From Gonocerus acuteangulatus (taxonomy: Eukaryota; Arthropoda; Insecta; Hemiptera; Coreidae), in assembly GCA_946811695.1 (NCBI GenBank), contig OX328132.1:127468808-127532807 (forward strand): a stretch of DNA of 64,000 bases, given 5' to 3'. Below the pieces are notes generated by a model. It searched no databases, was not told the origin of the DNA, and worked only from the letters and a program-made list of their open reading frames with translations. Below are positions 44,984 to 58,345 of the stretch, piece after piece; the stretch's first letter is position 1, and every line of letters begins with the position of its first letter. The position numbers and the translations under genes are program-made.

Positions 44984-46162
44984 CTGTTCGCTCTCTAGGT
45001 AGAAGACGAATGGTCCGATCTTGATGAAATTTGGTACAAAAACCCGTCGTCCACTTTGAAAGGTCAAGTTCGTTAACCAGCAAAATCCGTCCACTGGAAG
45101 ATGGCGTTTGGGGCAAAATTCGCGCAAAAAAAATCGTAACGCTTACGTTTTTAAGTTCACAAGCTTGTAAGCACTCGTTTTATAGGCTTCTTGGGCTAGG
45201 AAAACGAATTAAACCATTTTCAAGGCGATAGCTTTAACCGTTTTCGAGAAAATTAGAAAAATAGTTTTTGAATACCGTTTTTGGTTTGGGTACTTAGAAT
45301 CATGGGATTCAATTGAAACATTTTCTGCATGTTCTACTTTCATTAAAACTAATATGTTGAAATTTGTGTTACGTTTGGAGTTAAGGAAGGGTTAGAATAA
45401 AATATTTTATTAACAGACATAAAAAGTTTTGGTAACTTTGTATACCTTCCTTAATATCTCGAAAAAGATTGAGAATCTTGGTAAACGGAAGAATACCATT
45501 AGAAAGCTTACGAAATGCTCTACAAAAAAGGTTCTGATTAAAGTTTTGATTAGACGATGTCAATCGGAGAAATAAGTGCTTAAAACTTTAAAGTAATTGA
45601 TTTCGCTTATTCGAACTGTTCTTTTTGTCTGTTTTTATTCCTTGTTATTTTTTAACTGCTTATAGTTGGATAATGTATTTGATAATAAATCAGGTTAAGA
45701 AAAATAAGAAAAACAATTTAATCTTAGAGCTATGGATTTCCAAGATATAGCTTTTCAACTGCCTAGCGGGGTCCTTCCTAGGGCGGGTTGGCCTATCCAG
45801 GTAAAATCGTAAATAAGACCTTTCTTGAAAGTAAAGATGGAACTGTCAACTTTGGTCCTCCTCTGCCTCCCGGCACTTTCAATGCTGACGAAGGCTACCA
45901 ATGAGTAGCTGAAACGTCCTAAATATAGATTTTTTTTAACAAAAATCGTATTGAGGTTTCTTTAGCCGAATCCCAACCATTCCATGGTTGGGATTCGGCT
46001 AACAATTACAATTACCTCAACGGCTAACTATCTAATCTTCATGCTTTCTAGAAATGTGGACCCAAAATAATAACAGCTTCTATTTTAATCATTTTAAATG
46101 AGTCTAGAGATAAGAACGGAACCGCGCTAAGATGATGCAGTTCCTGCGAGTCGGACTTTTTT
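44796..46162 (+). mobile_element. Family A repeat, copy A9 (most complete)
   Basis: It keeps the 5' hairpin, an (AT)n tract (44937-44980) between CAAATTTG and TTTGTCTGTTCG, the middle ATATCTCGAAAA block, an inner segment with GACGAAGGCTACCAATGAG and a CCCAACCATTCCATGGTTGGG palindrome (45969-45989), and the tail GAGTCGGACTTTTTTT. It is an inverted partner of A10 at 47.9-49.3 kb, which has the same inner segment. Confidence 0.85.
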
Positions 46163-46196
46163 TATAATATTCCTTGAACTACGAGGATGGTTCCTA

Positions 46197-46368
46197 GGGT
46201 GAGTTTACACTTGATAGTTATTGCAGGATATTTATGTCAGAGAGAAATTGCGACTAATGAAAACCATGTAAAATGTATGTCTGACATAAATTGCTCATGG
46301 TTTACACTAGTCAGAATTTCTCTCTGATATAAATATCCTGCAATAACTATCCTAGTGTAAACGCACCC
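46197..46368. mobile_element. Foldback MITE, 172 bp
   Basis: Arms of about 55 bp: GGGTGAGTTTACACTTGATA on the left, and the inverse ending TATCCTAGTGTAAACGCACCC on the right. Flanks CTA/TTA could be a 3-bp target duplication. Non-coding. Confidence 0.8.
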
Positions 46369-47531
46369 TTACGGAGAGAAAAATTAACAAAATTGCCTGA
46401 AAAAGTCTAAAAACAACACTTTTCGGGTCTTTTTTACTTTTTTGACGCAAATTCATTTTTAAATAAAAACATATGTTCTCAATTATAATATTTTTAACAG
46501 TTAACGAATTAGGTTATTTGTGTATAAGCAAAAAAATTTAAATAAATAAGAACATGTAATCACTAGGTGACAATAGAATCACATGTTAATAATGCAATTT
46601 AAATTAATTTATAATCTAAAAGCCACAAATTTCTATAAAATTACTAAAGTGTTGTTTGTTTGTGACTTACTAAATATGAAATTTGAAATGAGACCAATTG
46701 AAATTGAAATTGACTTACTAAATATGCCTCCTATAAGGCGGCGGACAAATTTAGGCAGAAGAACCCGAAATGCAAAGAATCAAATTAATTATCAATCTAA
46801 TCATACTGCTCAGGGCATCCATTCAATAGGGATTATTTCAATTATCCAGATATGACCTTTAAATAGAGTTATTTAGTTTACAGTATTAGGGCCACTTCTC
46901 TGTTCTGTCACAATTTGAATGAATCAGGGTTAGTAATATTAGTCTGCAGTGGCAGGAATTTATTAGTAGGTTCTGGGCAGTTTAGGAGTTTTCAAAGTAT
47001 TTACAAATTTCTTTTTCCTTATTATGAAATTCCAGTTTTCTTTTCTCCAGTTAGTTTCATTGTGAAATTTTTGTAAAAGTTTCTTACATTTTAATTAATA
47101 TATGTTATTATAATTTACCAAATAAAAAGGTAAAACATCTAAAAATTTTACATAAATAGCAAAGGGGAAAAATGTAAGAATTCTTCTCATTTTTTATTTT
47201 TACCAAGAATATCATGAGGAAATTTATTGTTCATTGAATGCAAATAATTTCCATCAAAATATTATTTGTTTTTTTTTTTATTTCTTTTTTTCTTTTTTCC
47301 TTCTTCATCTAATCTATGTGGCTAACCTATTCAAATGTGCCCATCTATCTTTCAGAAGACATTTATTTTTTATTGATTTATATTTTTATTGTCATTCCAT
47401 TTACAATTTTTTTATCAAAACTTTTTGCTTAAAATAAAAAATACTTCTCTCTGAAATACAAATGACCATATAAAAAGAGTGGAAATATAATACTTAGAAG
47501 TATGAATAACCAACATTTTTTTATATTATTA
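46369..47531. other. AT-rich stretch, nothing recognised
   Basis: A frame at 46583-46855 has no domain. Otherwise pyrimidine-rich and AT-rich tracts only. Confidence 0.5.
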
Positions 47532-49082
47532 TTAACTCATTAACCGCCATGAAACATTTTTAAAAATGATTCGTATAATTTTTTTTTTTGGTAAAGTTTG
47601 AATCTATTTCAATGTTTTGGGGATAAAAAATTTGTTTTTATTTATTTACGCAAGGGATATTCATTGGTGATGGTCATCTGTGCCCGCCTTGGGAACTGAT
47701 AGATTTTAAGTCAGTGGGCCGTGGCGGCCACTTTGTCGGTCACAGTGCTATCTAGAAATCGTATGCGTTTTCTTTTTTGCACATTTCTTAGAACTAATGA
47801 GTCACCACTACTATACGGGAAACTTTGTTTCTGTCCCATTCTAACGCTTCTACTAAACACTGAATGAAATCAGCATCATCATCAAACTCCATTTTCGCAA
47901 AAGTATCTTTACAATATAAAAAGTCCGACTCGCAGGAACTGCATCATCTTAGCGCGGTTCCGTTCTTATCTCTAGACTCATTTAAAATGATTAAAATAGA
48001 AGCTGTTATTATTTTGGGTCCACATTTCTAGAAAGCATGAAGATTAGATAGTTAGCCGTCGAGGTGATAAGTAAAGATGGAATGGCTGGGTTTCGGCTAA
48101 AGAAAACACAATACGATTTTTGTTAAAAAATCTATATTTAGGACGTTTTGGCTACTCATTGGTAGCCTTCGTCAGCAATGAAAGTGCCGGGAGGCTGAGG
48201 AGGACCAACGTTGACAGTTCCATCTTTACTTTCAAGAAAGGTCTTATTTACGATCTTACCTGGATACCCATCCAGGGTATCCAGCCCTAGGAAGGACCCC
48301 GCTAGGCATTTGAAAAGCTATCTTGGAAATCCATATCTCTGAGATTAAATTGTTTTTCTTATTTTTCTTAACCTGATTTATTATCAAATACATTATCCAA
48401 CTACAAGCAGTTAAAAAATAACAAGGAATAAAAACAGACAAAAAGAACAGTTCGAATAAGCGAAATCAATTACTTTAAAGTTTTAAGCACGTATTTCTCC
48501 GATTGACATCGTCTAATCAAAACTTTCATTAGAACCTTTTTTTTAGAGAATTTAGTAAGCTTTCTAATGGTATTCCTCCGTTTACCAAGATTCTCAACCT
48601 TTTTCGAGATATTAAGGAATGTATACAAAGTTACCAAAACTTTTTATGTTTGTTAATAAAATATTGTATTCTGACCCTTCCTTAACTCCAAACGTAACAT
48701 AAATTTCAACATATTAGTTTTAATGAAAGTAGAACATGCAGAAAATTTTTCAACTGAATCCCATGATTCTAAGTACCCAAACCAAAAACGGTATTCAAAA
48801 ACTATTTTTCCAATTTTCTCGAAAACGGTTAAAGCTATCGCCGTGAAAATGGTCTCATTCGTTTTCCTAGCCCAAGAAGCCTATAAAACGAGTACTTACA
48901 AGCTTATGAACTCAAAAACGTAAGCGTTACGATTTTTTCTGCGCGAATTTCGCCCCAAACGCCATCTTCCAGTGGGCGGATTTTGCTGGTTAACGAACTT
49001 GACCTTTCAAATTGGACGACGGATTTTTGTACCAAATTTCATCAAAATCGGACCATCAGGGAAGCCAGAAATGAGCGAACAG

Positions 49083-49139
<57 letters not shown>

Positions 49140-49818
49140 TATACATATATATATATATATATACAAATTTGAACCACCGTTATTTTCGGTCTCTAGGGGT
49201 TCTGAAACGCGAAATTTTCTAGTCGGCACTTCCGGATTGTTTCATTGTATCAACCTTATAAGCGGGGTTCCTCCCTATGGGGGAGGGAGGAACCGCGCTA
49301 AAAGAAATTCTATAAATATGAAACCTGTAAAACGCCAAAACTATATCTAACAAACAAGACTCAAAAATTGAACGATAAAATTGTCAACATTTTGCCCTGA
49401 ATTTAAAGGCCAGCCTCACTGTTGTTTGGCATGTTCAATAGAGAACATTGTCTCTGAATGGTTTTTATATTTCAATTATTTGTAATTCAATTATTCCTTT
49501 TTTTACTCTTCATGCACTTTAAAAATTATAAAGTAATTTTGTAAATTCTTTTTTTTCATTTTTATTTTATTTCTACCTTATACATTTCAAGTTACCCAAA
49601 AGCCATAGTGTTGAAATGTCCAAAAACCAACATACCAGGCAGTTCAGTTGGCCTGTGCCGGTCACCGCTCAACAGTAGGATACTAAGTATTTGTGCCCGG
49701 CAATGATGTATAGTTGGGTTAAGAAAGGTCCGTTTTGCCGGTCACGGGTGTCCTCCATGGCCTAATAAAAGGATTCACTGCCGGGCACGAGTGACCCCCA
49801 TGGCGCTTAATGTGTTAA
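47532..49818. mobile_element. TTAA-flanked (piggyBac-type) element, copy 2, interrupted by family A
   Basis: TTAA at 47532-47535 and 49815-49818; ends CTCATTAACCGCC and (inverted) CACATTAAGCGCC. The outer parts (47536-47910 and 49305-49814) align with copy 1 at 42308-43268. Family A copy A10 is inserted where copy 1 has its A-run (about 42705-42740). Confidence 0.88.
47914..49304 (-). mobile_element. Family A repeat, copy A10, nested in the TTAA element
   Basis: Minus orientation from AAAAAGTCCGACTCGC (about 47918) to GGAACCGCGCTAAAA. It contains a long (AT)n at 49085-49165 and the GACGAAGGCTACCAATGAG segment near 48145-48185. Inverted relative to A9, with a spacer of about 1.75 kb. Confidence 0.85.
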
Positions 49819-52758
49819 TATTATTTCTACAAGTGTATTTAAATTATTTTCACACAGAAAAAAACAGGGAAATTGTTACTGTTTAACTAATAAGAGGTAA
49901 ATACCCTAAACTCTATTGGTTAGGGAGTACAAATGTTTCTAGTCAGTTTCAAAAGAATGCTCTGAGCTCAATTGTAAAATGAAGCTGTTTTAGAGTATGG
50001 GGGAACCCAGCACAGCTCAAAAACTAACAGGAAGCACAGAATCAGTAGAAAAAAAGTAATAATTATTACTTAGAAAAATTATAATTTTTCTACATCATTT
50101 ATTAAGAAAATACAATGTCAACAATCTTCAATGAAATCTCTTTTGTTTGTTTACATAATTGGTTCTTATAAATTAGGAAAGGTAGTTATTATATATATGA
50201 AGTGTAATAAATTACTGGTCAATCATTATTATTTAAGCTTTTATTAAATCATATACAGCTTTTTATCGTTGTTGATTTTGTTGTGTATGTTTTAAAACAT
50301 TCAGCGGAAAAGTATGTAAATTATTCACTTTTAAAAATATTATAGTCTGAGACCTCTCTAGAACCGGGAAGATCTGAAGGAATAAGTAATACACTAAAAA
50401 AAAAAAAAAAATACTCAAGCAGATGGCGCACTATCTAATTAAATTAAAAAAAAAACAGAAATAATTGAGCACTAAACTGGACACGAAGAAATAGAAAACT
50501 TTAGGTACACTGAAGTAGAGTCTCAATTTGAGGAAATGGGATAAAGAAAATTGTAACGGAATCCTAAAATTCAGAAATGGAATCTAAAGATATTTATCGT
50601 TATAAAAGCATTATAAGCCAAGGAAGAATCTGACTTCCAGACAGAAAGAAGAGAATTTGGAAATAAATAGCAAAACAATATTGATAAAAAAATAAATTAA
50701 CATGATTGCCCAATGACTTGGCTAAAAATAAAGATTAATATTTCAAACACTCTAGGATGACATTTAAGGCAGCACTAAAATCAGAAAAGTATTTAAATCC
50801 ATCCAGGGGATTGTAAATGGGAAATCCTTGAGGAATCATAGTTGGTAACAAAAATAAATACTCGAGCAAAAATATAATGAATGGTATATAGGTTTTCTAA
50901 TCTTGGTCACATCTGGAAGTAATACCAAGGGTTTTTGAATAAATCAGTACTATAAAAGGAATGTTATCTTTAACAAATACTGTTTGCAATAGAGTATAAA
51001 CAAAATATCAGACCCTAATTGGGGAGGGGGTCAAATTAAATCCACAAAATCATTAAGAAAAATATCAAGTAAAGATTTCAAAAGATGCCTAACTCTATAA
51101 ATAGGTGTCTCACAACACTAATAGAGAATACACGATCAGACACTTTTTTAGGATTGATTTTAAGAAATCATTAAATATGAGTAGTCCAATTTTATGAGTA
51201 ATATTACGAGATCATTAAGATTCTAGGCTTTATTTCACATAATAAATCTATACTCTGTCTTAAATTTAAAATGATTAATTTTTATTTTGTTCACAAATAT
51301 TTACTTTAATATTTGTATGGGTGAGTGCTTGTACACTTGTGAGTGACTTTTGTACACTCTACATGGTCATGCAACTATTTAAAGAAACAAAAAAAGGAAA
51401 AGAATTTTCTCTTATATGAGGAATAAATAACATTTTTCAAAAATGTTTAAATTAATTCTTCAAAACTAAGTTGCCTTAAGTAAGAAAAATTCCTTGCAAC
51501 TCACATGTCTAGAAAAGAGTGAGGTTAAATAGTTCTTGTAGTCATCTACACAAAATATTAAAATTAATTTGAGTGGCGAACATGCCTCTCCCTTCAACTG
51601 GTACTACTTTCTCCATTGGAGGCTGCTAGCCCTCTGTAAACAAAATAGAAGGTCAAAAATCATTACAACTTCCTTTATCATGTTGCCGCGGTAATTGTAG
51701 AATTAGATCACATTTAATTCCTTCCAGCTTTCTTCTGTTCATTGGCAATTTCCTTCTATACAGCCAGAATCAGTCCATAATAGTTTGAAAAACAATAAAA
51801 GCAATTTAAGGGCAGCTATTGTCTACTTCTTGTTGAGGTAAAGCAATATGAATTTAAATTTACACATTCAAAAATAGAATAACAAAACGATAGTTGTTAA
51901 TTATTATAATGTTTTAGAAAATTTTATTTAAATGCACAACAAGATTTTGAGTGTAAAATGTCCATAATAATTTGCATCACATCAAGTTTTCATTTGAAAA
52001 GCTCGAATAAATTGATACTTTAATTGTTGTGCTGTATCTATTCATATAATATTTATAATCTCTGAAATAATCAATTTCTTGAGGAATAGTTATAAATTTT
52101 ATAAAATTATTATTGCTAATAATATAAAATTGATTGATTTATAAATTGTGCAGGCTTAACACATGAAAGTTAAGAAGTGACAGATAATGCAAATCTAACT
52201 AATTTATAAAAAATTAGAGAGTTCCTATACATACAAGAATTTAACTGATTTGTTATTTAATATTGCAAGGAATTCAGATTTCCTGTTTTTTTACAAACTC
52301 TTAAATAATAAAGATATTAATATCCTGAATGATGATGCAATAGTCATGTAAATGTTATCACAAAAATAATGGTCATCCTTTGGCCAAATCCAATATGAGA
52401 TTGGAAAAAATAACCCCATAATGACCCCATTATTTTTATGCCCATGAGGTAAGAAAATTACCTGACTAATTGTTATTACTAGTCAAATAACTTTTTATAA
52501 CATTTTAATTTGTTATTTATTGAAATAGAAAAAAATAACTATGCCCCATAGACTAAACAAAACATAATTTTTATTGGAGGCTTTTGCGGTCCATCACATG
52601 AAAATAGTAGTGAAATTATTCTAGATTTTTCCTTGTGCCCCATTTGGTATATATTTACGAGTCAAAAGTTTGACATTTTCGACAATTTAGCATCATTTCA
52701 CTAATGCACCATTTTAGCAAATTTCCGAAGGATGTATTATTGAGGTCGGCGTCATGCA
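49819..52758. other. Unique AT-rich stretch; one candidate splice acceptor
   Basis: No repeat family or gene recognised. On the minus strand a strong-looking acceptor (CTATTTTGTTTACAG, ending near 51636) precedes a short frame of about 12 codons and a stop, which might be a small terminal exon. Confidence 0.35.
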
Positions 52759-52837
52759 GTGATTTTTGAAACATTTTTGCAAATGAGCATCGATCCTACA
52801 TCAGAGACACCAAAAATGACAACCGATAAATTTTGTA

Positions 52838-53044
<207 letters not shown>

Positions 53045-53097
53045 TTGATTGGATATATATAAATTGAATGATTGGCTCCTATATATATAAATATATG

Positions 53098-54351
53098 CAG
53101 GGTGATTCAGGTCTAAGTAGCCAAACTCTAGGAGGTGATTGTAGACATAATTTCCAACAAAAAAGTTCATTTGAACTATGGTCCGATTTCGGAAGGAAAA
53201 GGAGCTATGTCTAATTTCCTGTTTTTTTTAACATAGTCTTGTTTTTTAATGAATAAGAAAAGATTGCTCAAAAACTATTCAAGATAATTAAATTCTAATC
53301 ATGCCATCATAAAATAGATAAAATTTACTTTAAAAAAAAACCGTAATTTAATTCACCAGAACCATTATTAAAAGATACTTTCTGGATGTCCAATAACGCA
53401 CTTCTTTTTTTATTAATAAATCAGAGTTTTTCACGAATTTTTTCCTCAGCCCCCTAACGGACTACGGATTCAATACTTACACAAAAACTTCTACGTTTAT
53501 TAAGCATTAAATCCATGCAAATGAAGTGGAGGTTTATTGAGGGATAAATTGAATGATTGGCTCCTTTTTGTCAAAAAAATGTGGAATGTAGTTTTGTTAC
53601 TCTCAAATACCTTATGTGAAGAAATTAAAAATTATTCATGTTTTATTGACCAAACTGTGGGTATCCATTCCCCAGTCCAGAATCAATAAAAGTAACTGAA
53701 AGAAACAATTAGAAAAGATTTTCATTTGAGAGATACGTGACATTTTGTGTTTTACAAATTTCCATTGATTTATATTTTACACGATGTAGTTTGCACTAAA
53801 ATATTTGCTAATATATTTGAAAATTTGAAATTTGACACAAGGTATTTGAAAGTAACAAAACTACATTCCGCATTTTTTTTGACAAAAGGGAGCCAATTGT
53901 TCAATTTATCGCTCAATAAACCTCCACTTCCTTTGCATGGATTTAATGCTTACTAAATGTAGAAGTTTTCGTGTAAGTATTGGATCTGTGGTCCGTTAGG
54001 GGCCTGAGGAAAAACTTCGTGTAAAAACTCTGATTCATTGATAAAAACAGAAGTACGTTATTGGACGTCCATAAAGTATCTTTTAATGATGTTTCTAGTG
54101 AATTAAATTACTGTTTTATTTAAAGTAAATTTTATCTATTTTATGATGGCATAACTCGAATTTAATTATTGTGAATAGTTTTTGAGCCATTCTTCCTTAT
54201 TCATTAAAAAACATGACTACGTTAAAAAAAAACAGAAAATTGGACTTAGTTCCTTTTCCTTCCGGAATCGGACCATACTTCAAATGAACTTTTTTGTTGG
54301 AAATTATGTCTACAATCCTAGAGTTTGGCTACTTAGACCTGAATCACCCTG
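53098..54351. mobile_element. Mariner-like MITE with about 530-bp terminal inverted repeats
   Basis: Left CAGGGTGATTCAGGTCTAAG and the exact inverse at 54332-54351. Arms continue inward to about 53630 and 53820, with scattered differences, leaving about 190 bp of unique centre. The CAGGGTG start matches the mariner-type element at 35956. No transposase. Microsatellites touch both outer ends. Confidence 0.85.
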
Positions 54352-54395
54352 TGTGTGTGTGTGTGTATATATATATATACACACACACACACATA

Positions 54396-54457
<62 letters not shown>
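54352..54457. repeat. (GT)n-(AC)n-(AT)n microsatellite
   Basis: It starts exactly at the CACCCTG end of the MITE: (GT)n, (AT)n, (AC)n, a long (AT)n, then GTGTGTGTAT. Confidence 0.96.
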
Positions 54458-54458
<1 letters not shown>

Positions 54459-55283
54459 ATATGTATATTTTTCTTTTTTGGTAGAGGGGGTGATCATCAA
54501 ACATGGTGACTTTTATTTCTGGTCTACTACCTGTTAATATGTCCTCACTAAAAACAAATTGGCTGGTTCATGAAAATCATACATGACCAGCAAATCCCTA
54601 ATGAGTAATTTCAGCAATTCATTGAAAGCTTATGGGAAAGAGCTCTTCATAAGCTTCAAGAATAACCTCATGAAGGCGTTCCAGCCAATGTGAGTTTTTT
54701 GCTTAAGGTACAGAACTCCATAAAGCAAATAAATTTTAAAAATATAATAAAATAAACAGTACAGCATTTTATTTTATTTTTTTATATAACCAATTTTCTG
54801 TTTAAAAAAAAAAGCATAATGCGAACCGCTAGGTAGTGGAAGGTATAAATAAGTAATATAACCCTGGTGACTGGTATCATACAACACTGCATAATTTTGC
54901 ACTAAACATAGCTAACGTTCCATGAGACAGGATATTCGAGGGGGCTAGCAAGAAAGGAGGATGTAGGAGACTTCGTTGCAAACACAAGTGCTAAGTTCAA
55001 TATGCACCTCTCCATTAGAACCTGTGGTTTACAGAATCTCCTGTTCCTGTGTTGCCTCTCTGCTACGTCTGCCCTGGGCTCAATTTGTGCCCAGCCTAAT
55101 TGTTGGTACCCTAAATAGCTAAGCATAGACCTTTCCTCTAATTGGTCATCTATTATTATTGATTATGCATTGATCAACCAAGAGTAGAATGTTGATTGTT
55201 AACTTCCTAATCAACCAAGGTCATGTCCTTCACCTTGATGAGAGGCATCTTCTTTGGCCAAGATTAGATTATTCACTTACAAG
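54458..55283. other. Unassigned stretch
   Basis: A GC-richer portion (54900-55135) has a 74-codon minus-strand frame with no recognised domain. Confidence 0.4.
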
Positions 55284-55596
55284 AGTGCTTCTCAAGCATT
55301 CATCTGAAAACAATGTTGAAAATTTACCTAGATGTTTTAAGACGTTCCGATTTTGACTTTATCGAAGTGTCCCAGTAGCTTGGTTAGTAGTGTTCTACTT
55401 ATATAACACTGATATCGCTGGATTGAATCTCATCTTATATTATTTTTTTTTAGCATAAATATGCTTTCGCGGTGACTAAACTGGAAAAAAACGTTACAAA
55501 AAGGTGTCACAAAAAAGTGTCCGCTGGCATTCACGCATGCGCAGTGTAGCTATGTACGAAAAAAGTGTCACAAGAAGATGAATGCTTGAGAAGCAC
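55284..55596. mobile_element. MITE with 21-bp inverted repeats, possibly holding a SINE head
   Basis: GTGCTTCTCAAGCATTCATC at 55284 is inverted exactly at 55576-55596. Inside, 55374-55436 has a tRNA-like promoter layout: TAGCTTGGTTAGTAG as the A-box region and GGATTGAATCTC as the B box. Confidence 0.65.
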
Positions 55597-56525
55597 GTTT
55601 TCTCACTTTAACAGAACCTTTTTCTAATACACCATACAAAAATTCTCGTTTGAATTGGTGAGGGGCACATCGTGCACGCCCAGAAAAAGACAAGCTGGTT
55701 TGTTCTTGATACCTGTTCTCTAACCTAATTCGCTGGACAGCAAGCCTGGGAGAACCACATGAGGCATGAACACTTCGAGATGCTCTGATAAAGCAACAAT
55801 AATAATCGATCTACTCAAAAAGTGGTAACATGACTGGCAGTGATAACACAAGACATAATGAACATATGATTATAACAACATAAATAAACGTAGTATAGAA
55901 GTATCTAAGATTCTGAAAGACACCAATTTTTACATTGAGCAATCATATTATTTTCATCAGCTGTAAAGGAAACACTAACACTCTAACAGCATAATTCAAG
56001 GAACAAATCTCAATTAACTTTCTTTGACATTGCACAGACAATTGTATGTTAAAACAACCAATAAAAAGTGATTGCTTTATCATATATAACAGCAACATGA
56101 TAATATAAGTAATAATAATTTTTGATGGCGCTAATAGCCAAAAAAAAAATAAAAAAATAAAAATAAATAAATAAAATTTTTTTTTTGTTGATATTATCAC
56201 ACCTAAAAGTAGCCTAAAATAAGTGAAGTAGAAGAAATCTTTATTAAATGGAAGCACACTCTTTGTAAAATAAAGTTGAAATACAAACATCATAATGAAT
56301 GCAAGAGGAATATAGTATAAAATGTCATTGTAAACTGAAAGTGGAAAATTGTTGAAGTAAAAAATACATTTTTTTTTTTTTTAATATTAAAATAACTTTT
56401 GTTTCTTCTCAAGGAAATTTCATTTACATATTTCATTAAGAAACCTTTGACTCATATTATAGTTTTTATTATTATATATAATTAATTAATTAGTAAGATT
56501 TAAAATGGTTAGAATATTTTCATAT
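55597..56525. other. AT-rich stretch with a SINE tail
   Basis: 56124-56178 (GATGGCGCTAATAGCC plus A-rich) is the 3' end of the 12.5-kb SINE family. Nothing else recognised. Confidence 0.5.
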
Positions 56526-56664
56526 CTCTCTGTGGTCTAGTGGCTAAAGTCCCGCCTGCAGCAGCAATTTTTCTCATTTCAGAGGCCGTTGTGAAAATTT
56601 ACAGCTGCACCAAGGATGTTGGGCGGCGTAAAATAAAAAAAAAATAAATAAAAAATAAAAAAAT
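56526..56664 (+). mobile_element. tRNA-derived SINE, internally deleted
   Basis: The A box TGTGGTCTAGTGGC is present; the B box region is deleted (jump to GCAGCAATTTTTC). The 3' end GGGCGGCGTAAAATAAA is A-rich. Same family as 12561-12792. Confidence 0.7.
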
Positions 56665-57679
56665 AGTTCCATAGGATAAAACAATTTTTATTTTAGCTGG
56701 TATACAAGATTTGCTGAAATTATTTTTAAAAAAGTGAATAATTTAATGAAATTTAACTTAATTTTCCAAGTACACTGTACTCACATTTCCACCATAGAAT
56801 AATATTTAGTCTGAACTTATTTCATTCAAGCTAATATTGTGAATAAATTAACATCATAAAATAAACTTCACAAGTTTATACCATATTTAAGTGGAAATAC
56901 GAAACATCAACTTCTAAAAAACTAAGGTTTAAATGCTTGGAGTGAAGACGACTAGTGGCGAAGAAGACTTCACAATTATCATACAACTATTTAACTAACA
57001 AATTTATGCAATACGTGAACAAAATATTCATGGAATACGTACTTAGGAAAAATAAATTAAAAAATATATTTTGGGTCTATCTTGGTTTGTAGGCTCATAG
57101 ATATTATCCACTGCATGCATAAGTGAAAAAATATTTACTGAAATTGGTGAAACATCATAAGCATATTAATTATTTTCTTATGACATTTTTTCACGTATTT
57201 TCAAATTAAATAAGTTATATTTTACAGACTTTCTCCAATTTCTCTTTAACTATGCATGAATTTGAGACAGAATACAGCAGTTATAGTTTTCTACATTAGA
57301 CACAAAATTATTTTATTATAAACATTTGTAAAACTATGATTTTTGTTATTTTTTAGAAAAAGTTTCAATATTCAAGCATTGAAACCTCCATTAATGGAGC
57401 AAAACTCGTGGCTACTCGTTACTTATTTACTTATAAAGAGGTTTTTAATATATAAAAATTACTACTACTAAAAATTACTATTTGACTTATTTATTTTAAA
57501 CTTAATCCTTTCAATTTCATTGGCCCTGTTTTTCTTTGAAACAGGAGTATTTGGAAAACATTCCCAGCTTTTTCTTAACCAATGAAATATATTTTATTGC
57601 TCAACCAAATTTAACACTAGCCATAGTGTTAATATATAGTCTTAATATATGAAATCTTTTTTTTTTTTTTTTTGCAATT
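56665..57679. other. Unique AT-rich stretch, nothing recognised
   Basis: No repeat or gene signature. A small hairpin AACACTA/TAGTGTT lies near 57612. Confidence 0.5.
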
Positions 57680-57835
57680 AACCATTTTCTTATGGTGGGT
57701 CATGGGGGCCGGCCGAACCTGCAGTACGGTGATCTCACTAACTGCCCTGGCCCCTGTTACAACACATTTCTCACTCTCCTCTTTACCTGTGTGAGCTCTT
57801 TCATATAATTTCCTCCATTAAAATATAAAATTGTT
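57680..57835 (+). mobile_element. SINE 3' portion, second subfamily
   Basis: GGCCGGCCGAACCTGCAGTA ... CATATAATTTCCTCC matches the 3' part of the SINE at 32687-32905. The tRNA head is absent. Confidence 0.65.
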
Positions 57836-58306
57836 TAAAACCTATATTTCATCATTTATATTACTTTTTCTTTATAACTATGAATATTCAGCTTAAATTG
57901 TGTAATTATATGCTCAAATAGTTTTTTTATAGACTATATTTTTTAATATGAAGAATACAATTTATAGCATAAATATTTTTATTCAGTGTTAAACCTCAAA
58001 TATGGTAGTTTCTGCCAGGTTGTCAATCTTATGAATTGAGAAGGTTATTTCACTTTTATATTTAGACATCAATCCCAGGGATAAAAGAAAATGAAAGAGA
58101 AACACTAGAGAAAGGATAGGATAGGACGAAGAAGTAGGGGTGTAAGGATGCCCAAAATCATGTCATAACAATTTGTGAATGAAATGTTTAAGCATTTTGT
58201 CATAATAAAAATTAAGAAGTCAAAGAATGGTTACAATTAGGCTAAGAGAGCCTCACAGGTCTAGCTATAAACTCTCGTCTACTCGTCTAGAATCCCCCCC
58301 CCCTAA
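57836..58306. other. AT-rich stretch, nothing recognised
   Basis: No supportable feature; a C-run ends the segment. Confidence 0.5.
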
Positions 58307-58345
58307 CCCTTTAAGGGGCAAAGACGGCTTAAGCCGTCGTAAGTT
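58303..58345 (+). mobile_element. Single end of a piggyBac-type element
   Basis: CCCTTTAAGGGGCA (58307-58320) closely matches the end of the 34-kb TTAA element. The palindrome GACGGCTTAAGCCGTC follows at 58323-58338. The flank reads CTAA instead of TTAA. No right end is seen before the LINE, so the element is truncated. Confidence 0.6.

Noticed and set aside
54902..55126. 74-codon minus-strand gene
   Set aside because: GC-richer but no recognisable motif, splice signal or repeat relation; too little to support a call.
55943..56293. 116-codon minus-strand membrane protein
   Set aside because: The frame depends on an AT-rich run and a SINE tail (56124-56178); no family signature.
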